Shown: positions 56,120 through 64,000 of the stretch, one piece after another
Numbering within the stretch: the stretch's first letter is position 1
Layout: the number at the start of each line of letters is the position of its first letter
DNA from: Mesorhabditis belari
Lineage: Eukaryota > Nematoda > Chromadorea > Rhabditida > Rhabditidae
Reading direction: 5' to 3'
Assembly: GCA_958450365.1 (NCBI GenBank)
Contig: CAUEEP010000935.1
Span: 772,501-836,500 of the forward strand
DNA: 64,000 bases
Translations under genes and position numbers: made by a program
The notes under the pieces: model-generated
Database searches by the model: none
Seen by the model: only the letters and a program-made list of their open reading frames with translations
What the model was told of the DNA's origin: nothing

Positions 56120-59100
56120 TTATGGAAAATATCCGCCTACAGCCGAATCGCTGGCTTCAGTGGTTGTTGTGAGATGATGGACTGCATCGGAAAGCATTTC
56201 TTTCACTTCATGCGCACCCGCAGCTAAAAAGATGTGGTTTAGAAATCAAGCTATTGGCCCCGTTGGTTCAGTGCTGGAATGTTCGCCTGCTACACGGTTC
56301 GATTCGGGTTCGATTCCCCGTCGCGACTCGAGTGTACTTTCTGTGTAATTTCTAAGCTATTCAGAACAGAATAGCTTTGACAGAATACAATTTGCAGATT
56401 TTATGACAGATTTTTAGACAAATATCTAGGGAAAACTTTCTCACGGAAATCTGAAGAAGAGAGCTTATATTGTCGAAAAATTAGGCCAGACTACGGTAGC
56501 TTATCGACAGTTTTGCTTAGACTGAATAGCTTTTTGGTGACTGTACTTTAAGACTTGTGACCTTTTTCCGAGAAAATCTTGGGTTGGCGCTTTAAAGCGT
56601 GGTGAAAAACCACCGTACCCCTCCAATTTGCGCAAAATTACATTTTTTTCATTCTTGTTCATTTCATTTTATTCTTTTTGCGTTTTTTTCAACTAAAAAG
56701 TCACAAAAGCAAAGCTTCCGCCATAGAAAATGATAAAAACCACTTAACTTAACATTAGTTGGTATCAAGTTCGTGAAGAAGATCGTGGGGAAGCAAGTGG
56801 GTCTAAAAAACCTTTACAAACAAAGCTTCCACCACAGAAAATGCTGTTAAAAACGTAACTTAGCTTTATCCTCTTTGTTTCCTGCAAAAATAAAAGCGAG
56901 CACATCAGAAAGGCGCAAAAGGAATAAAATGAAATGAACAAGAATGAGAAAAAAATGAAATTTCACGCAAATTAGGAGGGGTACGGTAGTTTTACCACGC
57001 TATAAAGCACCAGGATTTTCTCGGAAAAAGGTCGCAAGTACTTTAAGTGATACTTTAGGCTGTACTTTAAGCTGTTCTTTAAGCTGTACTTTAAACTGTA
57101 CTTTAAACTGTACTTTAAGCTGTACTTTAAGCTGTACTTTAAGCTGTTCTTTAAGCTGTACTTTAAGCTGTACTTTAAGCTGTACTTTAAGCTGTACTTT
57201 AAGCTGTTCTTTAAGCTGTACTTTAAGATGTACTTTCAGCTGTACTTTAAGCTGTACTTTCAGCTGTACTTTAAGTTGTACTTTAAGTTGTACTTTAAGT
57301 TGTACTTTGAGCTGTACTTTAAGCTGTACTTTAAAGCTCTAAATCATTTGTTCTCTAAGGTTCTTCAACTCACCAATCTTCGATCCAACCACTTGTGCTG
57401 CATGTTTTACATCATCAACCATTGAATGAACTTCTTTCACTGGAATTATGAATTTTAAAACCAAAGCTTGATACGTTATTAAAAAAATGATGTTTTATCT
57501 TAAAATCTGAAACGTTTCATTCAAAAAATTTTCACAAACTTTCTTTCTTTTCCTTGTCAGTTTCACTCGGTGGATTCAACTCGGGTTGATCTGTAAAGGG
57601 TTTAGTTTTCTCTAATGTTACAATTACAATATCTACTAGTGCTAGTAGATAACTTTAAAGCAATAACTTTAAAGATAACTCTAAAGATAACTTTAAAGTC
57701 TAAAGTCTTCTTTACCTCCATGAATTGCTCTTTCAAGGACGGGTGTCTGAATACCGGAATGAGCTGGGAAATCGCGTGCTTCTTGAAGGATCTCCGCTTC
57801 CTCAAAACGATGTGATTGAGCTGAAAAATGAAATGGTTTTCAAAATGTTTGACAGGTTACAGTCTTGATCATTTCACCTTGTGGTTTTGCAAGCTCTTTT
57901 TTCAATCCTTTTCCAAGCTGAATTCCGGAATCTGGAGCTGTTTCTGAGCGATGTTCGCACACTTTTCCTTCAATGTTTTGAGGCGTTTGACCAGCTGGAA
58001 ATCGTTTTATTTGAATAGAGAAATGCTATAAGATAACTAGATCTACAATTTAACTAGATTTCTTTCTTTTTTGTCTAAAATGTCCTAATCTAAGTCTAAA
58101 TTCTTTCTGTGTTTACCTCTATCATTATCGATGAATTCTTCAAGCGATACTCCATGTCTCGGCATTTTCTCTGATTCAATGAGTTCTGAAAATCCATTAA
58201 TATCTAGAAATATAGAAAGAAAAACAAGAAAATTAAAGATCTGAAAGCTAGAAAAACTCAAAATCACATTCTTTTTGTGAATGTGAAATTCAAATCACTC
58301 ACCTTGACGTGATGTTCCGAAAAGTTGCGGGGCTTCCTCTAAAAAAAAGAAAATTAGCATTTTATTTTGTATAGAATACTAATAAGCTTTTAATGATGCT
58401 AAATTGTAATCAAATTTTTCAATATTGTTGAAAGACTTCATAATTCCTTCTAACCATTCAAATCTTTTCCAAGCGAAGGGAATTCTTCACGATTTTCGAG
58501 TGCAGGGGTCGATTTCAGTTCTTCCTCACGGCGCTCAGTGATTTCTAGAAAAACTATTATTCGACAAATTTGTTCATTAGATAAAGAACTTAGATCTTAT
58601 TTGATTTTTGAGAATTAAAAAAAAAACATTTTCTGATCGTAGGTAAGAAGCCAATCTCCCCATTGTAGGTAAGAAGCCAATCTCCCCATCGTAGGTAAGA
58701 AGCCAATCAATTTCTCCCCATCGTAGGTAAGAAGCCAATCAATTTCTCCCCATCGTAGGTAAGAAGCCAATCTCCCCAAAAGCCCTTCTTCACTTAAGTT
58801 TTTCCCTTCAATGCCTCAAAAAAATGATCAAATTTAAAACTTTATTATGATAATCTCATCATCTTTTCCATTATTTTGTTCACCTTTCGGTTTTTGTCCA
58901 ATAACTGCGTTGAGAACGGGTGTCTGAATCCCGGAATGAGTCGGGAAATCTTTTGACGAATCCAAGATTTCGGCTTCTTCGAATTTGTGCTCTTCTGCTA
59001 GAAAAGTTTTTGAATTTATGCTTATTTTAAACAGAATTTTCTGTTTTTTTCTGTTTTCTATTCAAATTTGAATACTTACCAGCAAAAATATCGTGAATTT

Positions 59101-59790
59101 CTTTCTCCCATTTCTCCACTTCTTTATCAGGAGCCCACTGATTTTGTGGACGGCAATGATATTGAGGGCCGTCGCGGAGAGGAGCTGAATTAAGGAGAAC
59201 CATGTTAGACAAGGATTTTCGATAAGGATTTTAGATAAGGATATTATCTACCATTCTCTCTTCTCCCCCCTAGTCTTTCCCTCTTTCTCTTGACAGTTTA
59301 AGGTACTGATCGCTCAGTGATTAGGGCAGGAAAGCTCGAAAAGCAAACGAGGGTTCACTTCCCTCTCTGAAAATCTACTTTGTCTTGCCAATTCCTTCAC
59401 TTCCTATTTTACTAGAGCTATTTATTTTTAGTTTGCTAATAGGTGTGCAACGGAAAAACGAGATTTAACCATTTCAGCAACTACTTTTTCAGTATTTCTT
59501 ACTGAATTTCTTTTTCAGTATCTCTTTTTCAGTATTTCTTTTTCAGTATTTCTTTTTCAGTATCTCTTTTCTTAAGATTAAATCTTCCAAGCTCTAGCCT
59601 GAAAACCCCTAAAAAGAATCGTTAACGTCGTGAAATCATGTTTTTCCCTTGTACACCTATTGACAATCAGTCTAAGAATGAGCAGCTTTACTAATAAAGG
59701 ACTTTTAATTGAATTTAATAAATGTTGCCTACCCGAATGTCCGGTTGATTTAAGTGGCACACGGCCGACACCACCACGATGAACTTCCAT
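56120..59790 (-). CDS. Unrecognised protein with duplicated HSGIQTPVL module
   Basis: About eleven exons on the minus strand, all separated by phase-1 introns, run from MEVHRGGVGRVPLKSTGHSG (start 59790) to EASDSAVGGYFP (stop 56120), about 330 residues. No signal peptide or membrane segment is visible. A module of roughly 35 residues occurs twice, each in its own exon: HKFEEAEILDSSKDFPTHSG then IQTPVL (exon about 59000-58885), and HRFEEAEILQEARDFPAHSG then IQTPVL (exon about 57821-57715). A third related piece reads RSETAPDSGIQLGKGL. The C-terminal two exons look like a long amphipathic helix (VHSMVDDVKHAAQVVGSKI, AHEVKEMLSDAVHHL), as seen in LEA-like or lipid-binding proteins. I do not recognise the family; it is probably nematode-specific. 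Introns contain minisatellites, a foldback element and a tRNA-Gly-like sequence. Confidence 0.75.
56252..56325 (+). pseudogene. tRNA-Gly-like pseudogene
   Basis: GTTGGTTCAGTGCTGGAATG matches the D arm of tRNA-Gly, TTCGCCTGCTAC its anticodon arm (GCC changed to GCT), and GGGTTCGATTCCCCG the T arm. The acceptor ends do not pair well, so it is unlikely to work as glycine tRNA. It lies in the last intron of the gene at 56120-59790. Confidence 0.75.
56553..57038. repeat. Foldback element
   Basis: CTTGTGACCTTTTTCCGAGA pairs with TCTCGGAAAAAGGTCGCAAG, and ACCGTACCCCTCCAATTTGCG with CGCAAATTAGGAGGGGTACGGT. The word GCTTCC-CCA-AGAAAATG recurs twice inside. It abuts a minisatellite on its right. Confidence 0.88.
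57036..57335. repeat. 12-base minisatellite
   Basis: About two dozen copies of TGTACTTTAAGC with variants (TGTTCTTTAAGC, TGTACTTTCAGC). The unit length is a multiple of three, so it gives open frames that are not genes. Confidence 0.93.
58632..58785. repeat. 26-base minisatellite in intron
   Basis: Five copies of CTCCCCATCGTAGGTAAGAA with GCCAAT, two of them lengthened by CAATTT. Each copy contains GGTAAGAAG, an apparent splice donor in + orientation (the gene runs on -). Confidence 0.9.
59256..59410 (+). repeat. tRNA-derived SINE, copy 2
   Basis: Leader CCCCCCTAGTCTTTCC, head GATCGCTCAGTGATTAGGGC with GAGGGTTCACTTCCCTC, tail TTGCCAATTCCTTCACTTCC. It matches the lectin-intron copy at 1308-1494. 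Confidence 0.75.
59495..59572. repeat. TTTTTCAGTATTTC tandem repeat
   Basis: Five to six copies of a 14-base unit, TTTTTCAGTATTTC or TTTTTCAGTATCTC, in intron 1 of the gene at 56120-59790. Confidence 0.88.
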
Positions 59791-60116
59791 TGTGAATTTT
59801 GATAGCGTTTAAGTTTCTAAATTGAAATTTATGTGAAAAGCCGTAAAATGTTATTCAGTAACACAGAAACATGAGAGATTTTTGGGAATAAACTGCTGGA
59901 GAACTTTCTGGAATAGATAATCAAGAGAAAATTCTTATAGTCTACTTGTTGAAAAGCTTAAACCTTTCAGAAATTGTCCTAAAAATAAAAGCTGATTGAA
60001 ATAAAGGCAAAACAAGGGATAGGTGAAAGTCTTTTCAAACAGCTGATGGGCCAGAAAGGAGAGTGGGCGGGGTTTGCACTTTTGGGACATACACAAGGAC
60101 AATAACAAGTTTTTTT

Positions 60117-60345
60117 CAACGATAAGAAAGAGAAAAGACCAGACTAGATAGTGAAGTAAAGTAAGGAATGGCAAAGAAAGATTTCTGGAGAGGGGATTGA
60201 ATCGTTCTTTTTGCTTTGGTAGATGCTCTAACCACTGAGCGATTCGGTATCTTCTTTTTAGAGAAGAAAGAGGAAATACAAGGGGAAGAGAAGAAGGAAA
60301 GAGAAGGAAATACCCGACTCTTCCCAACTCTTCCCAACTCTTCCC
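60117..60345 (-). repeat. tRNA-derived SINE, copy 3
   Basis: On the minus strand: leader CCCCTTGTATTTCCTC, head CCGAATCGCTCAGTGGTTAG, tail TTTGCCATTCCTTACTTTAC. The B-box region (GATTCAATCCCCTC) is degenerate. Confidence 0.72.
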
Positions 60346-60478
60346 AACTTTGGGCTTCTTGAAGATCAGAACACGGGCATTAGTAAGAAAATAAAATAAT
60401 GAATGGCAAAGAAGGTATGTTAGTAGAAGATAGTGAAATGGTATGTTTCTTGAGCCAAATAAAAGTTAGAGTATGAGA

Positions 60479-60530
60479 ATTTGATTACTGTTACCCTACA
60501 CTTTTTTGTGTAGGGTAACAGTAATCAAAT
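60479..60530. repeat. Perfect 23-base hairpin
   Basis: ATTTGATTACTGTTACCCTA with CAC at 60479-60501 pairs without mismatch to 60508-60530 around a TTTTTT loop. Confidence 0.95.
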
Positions 60531-60984
60531 ATTGGTACACGCTTGGTAAAAAGTTTATATATATTATATATGAAACAGCAGCGTTTTACCTTGAACTAGA
60601 AGATGATAAAAGCTTTGGTTCTTGTTAGATTTGAAATAATTATATTTGGGGACAGATAAAGCTGATAAAGTCTTTTTGCAGTTGTAAAAATGATCTGTAC
60701 GCGTTACTGTGCTTCATTTGGACTTAAGCAAGGACATTTATTCGTATAAAGAAAAGCTAGTTCAAAGAGTAATGACTTATAAATTTAACCTGTAAATGAA
60801 TAAAAAGATTTTCGTTCAAATAGCAAAATTATTCACTTATTGATAGCAAAAATAATCTAGTGAAGAAAGAAATTGATTTGTTTTAAGCTGAAAAATGTTT
60901 TATGAATGCTTTTCATTGGCTGGCTTTCATTGGCTTCATTGCTTTTCATTGGCGGCGGGGTTGGCTACTTTGCGCCAAATTCTG

Positions 60985-61510
60985 GACGGCAATGATATCG
61001 CGCAACTGGGTCATTTGCAACAGGTCAACTCGCCATAACTTTTTTCTAAACTCGTCAATATTTATGATTTTGATGTCATTTTGTAGATCTCAACAAGTGT
61101 AACAAAATGACATCAAAATCATAAAGATTGGCTCACTTAGAAGAAAGTTATGGCGAGTTGCGCAAGCGACTCAGTTGGTTGGCGCAACTTCTTCTAAGTC
61201 ATTGGCGCAATGACCCTGTTGTGCAAATAAAATGGAGATCTACAAAATGACTGTTACACTTGTTGAGATCTACAAAATGACATCAAAATCATAAAGATTG
61301 ACGAATTTAGAAGAAAGTTATGGCGAGTTGCGCAAATGACCCAGTTGGGCAAAGAAATTTGGGGCAAAGTAGCCACTCCCAAAAACATTCCCAGCTTTTC
61401 TTTATATGAATAGATGTCCTTGCTAAAGTCCAAATGAAGCACAATAACGCGTACGGATCATTTTCACAAGTACAGAAAGGCTTTATCAGCTTTATCTGTT
61501 TGCGCAAATG
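60985..61510. repeat. Foldback elements, family F3, two nested copies
   Basis: CTCGCCATAACTTTTTTCTAA, TTTATGATTTTGATGTCATT, TGTAGATCTCAACAAGTG and their complements occur around 61090, and a further right arm follows to about 61345. The words match the element at 24410-24602. Outer pairs (GGCTACTTTGCGCCAAATTC with GGGGCAAAGTAGCCACTCC) make a larger stem. Confidence 0.82.
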
Positions 61511-62751
61511 ACCCAGTTTTTGTATAAAAATGAGGAGAAAACACGTGAATTTCGATTGAGAATATTAAAAGAAAAAAATGAAAAAAAAAGAATGGAAAAG
61601 AGAAAAAAAAATAACGAGGGTGCACTTTGCAGTGTTGTTTTCCACTTTTTGGACCTCCTTTCTTTTTCCTTTCTCTTTCCTTTCTCTTTCCTTTTTTTTC
61701 TCTTTTTGAGACCCAAAATAGTCAACAACACGAGACGAGAAAAAGAAAAGAAAAGCAGAAAATAGATTTCGAAATTCGTTTTTTCCATTCTTTTTCAAAA
61801 ATTTTCGATTTTTTGCTCGAACCTTCCGCTTACGAGAGTTGTAAACAGCAAAAAAATATAGAAAAAGAAATATAGGAAAGGAAATATCGGAAAGGAAATA
61901 TTTAAAAGAGAAATTTGACTTGTTGAGCTTGAGAAATGGAAAAAAGAATGTTTTTGAAAGGATGATAAAAGGGATTTGTACTTGATAAGGACATTTAAAG
62001 TTCGAATTTGGTTATACAAAAGGGCATCAAGGGGAAAAGTTTGAATTTGTAGTTCTTAAGTTCGTTTTTACTCGATAAATTGTAGATGAAATGACGTTTA
62101 GATGATGAAATGGTACATTTAGAAAGGTCACATTAGAGTTTAGCTCTGGAAAGGGAAAACACTGTGTTCTTCATCTGGTAGACTCGATTAGACTCGATTT
62201 GGTGTCCCAGAAAGCGCGCGTTCGATTGTGAGCACAAAGAACGCAAGGTAATCCTTTTTCTTTTTCAGAGCTTTACCACATTTTTTTTGAGCCTAACCCA
62301 TTCAGAAATTTAGTTTGTTTTTCTTGTTTTCCTTTCAAAAATCCTATTTCTGAAGTGGATCCGCTCAAAATTTTATCCAATTTACCTAAAGAGGATTTGA
62401 AATGAGAGGAGAAGATTTAGAAATTGTGAAAAGAAAAAAAAAAAGAATGAGAGGAACCTCTTGACCCGGAATGAAAAAAAAGGGAGAAGAGTGTTTTGAA
62501 GAAAAATTGAATGAATGAAAGAGAAAGAATGAAAGAGAAAGAATGAAAGAGAAAGAATGAAAGAGAAAGAATGAAAGAGAAAGAATGAAAGAGAAAGAAT
62601 GAAAAAGAATGAAAGAGAAAGAATGAAAGAATGAGTGAATGGATGATCACAAAAGGAAGACCTAATTTCAATTTTACACCAAAAAAAACGTACACTGAAA
62701 GGAACAGTACACTCAATCTTTGAAACTCAAGCCACACAACCATTTGAAGCT
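61511..62751. other. Intergenic, simple-sequence rich
   Basis: AG- and CT-rich stretches at 61560-61760 give long false frames on both strands. At 62510-62640 there are about nine copies of GAATGAAAGAGAAA. No gene is supported. Confidence 0.65.
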
Positions 62752-63216
62752 ATGTTTTATTTGATTCTTCTTGAAATGATTGCATTTTTGCATGTTGAAG
62801 GAGGACAAAACTCGTACGGAGACGAGATCATTTTGCCGAGTAAGTTGAACACTGTAGCCACGGCTTAAATGGCTCAACAATACCGTAAGTTTCATAAAAT
62901 TTAGAGAAAATCTCAACAAAAGTTTGTCCTCATGGCTTTTATAAATATTCCACGCGCGATGGGACAGAAAAATGCGCGAGAAATCCGCTGGAATTGGGTG
63001 ATTTTTTAGAAATCTTTCAGTCAACTATGAAATTTAGAAGAAAAATTCTTATCGAATAAATTTGGGGTGATGCGAAAGCTGTTAAAGAGTCCAAGGAAAA
63101 TGGATGAAGTGATGAAGAAATCGAAATATTCAACCTGGGAGAAAAGAGCGGTGAAAATGAGTACAAAACCAGCTTTTGGATCACCGAAAAGCAAGAAAAT
63201 GGGTAAAGATTTGTGA
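62752..63216 (+). CDS. Small secreted protein, unrecognised
   Basis: Three exons join in phase: 62752-62839, 62905-62997 and 63038-63216, giving about 119 residues. The start MFYLILLEMIAFLHVEGGQN looks like a short signal peptide. The mature part has two cysteines in exon 2 (STKVCPHGFYKYSTRDGTEK then C) and a strongly basic C terminus (MRKLLKSPRKMDEVMKKSKY, AFGSPKSKKMGKD). The second join (donor GTGATT at 62998, acceptor ATTTAG at 63037) is chosen because it keeps the frame; reading through instead stops at 63056. No family recognised. A 62.5 kb GAATGAAAGAGAAA array lies in its upstream region. Confidence 0.55.
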
Positions 63217-63379
63217 AGATTGAAAAGATTGAAAAAAAATAGCAAACAATGTCCTAATGTCTAAAACGTTTTAATAATAAAAGTCTAGTGCAAAACACTG
63301 GAAAATCAAATCGTTCGACGGGGAGTTTTGGACGAGTTAGAGCAACAACGGAAAAAACAAGTAAGAGACATGACTAGAG

Positions 63380-64000
63380 TGTTCCCCGTGATTGTGATGT
63401 TCCCCGTGAGTGTATTCCCCGTCCCCGTGGTAATTTTTACTCGATTAATCGGGGGTGGGACAAATGCGACCTTTTTTTGCGCACCTGGACATTTGCGCAC
63501 CTTTTTTTTGCTGGAAAAGGCCTTAGGAAAGGTCGTAGAGCTTCAAAAAGTGTTTCCATATAAGGGAATCGTATGCGTAGATTCCGAATTTCGACAAATC
63601 GGACCTCGCTGACACGTCAAATTTGGGCTAAAAGGCAAAAATGCAAAAAAGCGTTAAGTTGCGTAGTTTTTGCCTTTTAGCCCAAATTTGACGTGTCAGC
63701 GAGGTCTGATTTGTCGAAATTCAGAATCTACGATTCCCTTATATGGAAATATTTTCGAAGCTCTACGGCCTTGCCTAAGGCCTTTTCCAGCAAAAAAAAG
63801 GTGCGCAAATTGTCCCACCCCCGATTAATCGACATCTTTTGATCGAGTACGAGTAATCCCCTTTACACGTCGACTAAATTGAATATCTTTACATTTGAAG
63901 GAAATTTGCCGCCAAATCAGTTAAACGATTGAATATCTTTAAAAGGAGTCATATATAAAGCGGCGCTCGTGACTTTTTCGCCATTTTTTTGCAATAATTT
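63380..64000. mobile_element. Third copy of the 5.6 kb / 50.4 kb element family, with foldback insert
   Basis: Words TACTCGATTAATCG, GTACGAGTAATCCC, ATTTGCCGCCAAATCAGTTAAAC and GCGGCGCTCGTGAC match the elements at 5574-9084 and 50441-51806. A family F4 palindrome is inserted at 63451-63822. The element runs off the window. Confidence 0.7.
63451..63822. repeat. Palindromic foldback element, family F4, copy 4
   Basis: GGGGGTGGGACAAATGCGACC to AAATTGTCCCACCCCC, with arms GGAAAAGGCCTTAGG, TGTTTCCATATAAGGGAATCG and CGACAAATCGGACCTCGCTGACACG cut into shorter words here. Both sides are bordered by CGATTAATCG, which may be a target duplication. The centre near 63650 is a TTAGCC-TTGCG hairpin. Confidence 0.9.

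Noticed and set aside
57228..57425. Open frame coding for repeated LYFK units
   Set aside because: It is a translation of the 12-base minisatellite.
61492..61798. Overlapping Lys/Glu-rich and Phe/Ser-rich frames on both strands
   Set aside because: Low-complexity AG/CT sequence gives open frames in several phases at once.
62417..62743. 108-residue frame with repeated LSFFLFHSFSF
   Set aside because: Translation of the GAATGAAAGAGAAA array.
1..64000. CRISPR arrays or bacterial operons
   Set aside because: The tandem repeats have no unique spacers of constant length, and all genes have introns.

Overview
The window looks like nuclear DNA of a free-living or parasitic nematode. It is AT-rich, coding sequence is split into many short exons, most introns are small with TTTCAG or TTTTAG acceptors, and the gene content is animal and partly nematode-typical: C-type lectin domains, an MSP-domain protein, a condensin II HEAT subunit, an RMDN-family TPR protein, CUB proteins. 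No bacterial-style genes, operons, CRISPR or phage sequence were seen. Gene models were assembled by hand from splice signals and checked for phase; all names are homology judgements made from memory of the families.

Layout. 1-2.6 kb: a C-type lectin-domain gene on + (3' exons only) among tRNA-like repeats. 3.0-5.5 kb: a complete type II membrane C-type lectin gene on +. 5.6-9.1 kb: nested DNA transposons plus a 1.6 kb homopolymer A/T block. 9.5-9.8 kb: a lectin-type membrane anchor without a lectin domain. 10-16.5 kb: transposon relics (LINE, mariner) and minisatellites. 16.6-25.6 kb: a 14-exon MIF4G-domain gene on +, its introns packed with foldback elements. 26.7-31.1 kb: a 13-exon RMDN-like gene on -. 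31.9-41.6 kb: the condensin II subunit CAP-D3 (hcp-6 in C. elegans) on -, with an MSP-domain gene nested on + in one of its introns. 42.7-45.0 kb: a three-finger C2H2 gene on +. 45.1-50.3 kb: two tandem secreted two-CUB genes on -, separated by a mariner derivative. 51.8-55.8 kb: transposon relics and a tandem array resembling the 5' end of U2 snRNA. 56.1-59.8 kb: an unrecognised gene on - with a duplicated protein module and only phase-1 introns. 62.7-63.2 kb: a small secreted-protein gene on +.

The genes are housekeeping or extracellular genes with no shared pathway. CAP-D3 acts in mitotic chromosome condensation, the RMDN protein probably in microtubule or ER-mitochondria function, the MIF4G protein in translation, the lectins and CUB proteins at the cell surface or outside it. 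The striking theme is structural: nearly every large intron and intergenic gap holds inverted-repeat (foldback) elements, tRNA-derived elements or minisatellites. Two exon reading frames are broken only at A-runs, so some apparent frameshifts are probably homopolymer sequencing errors.
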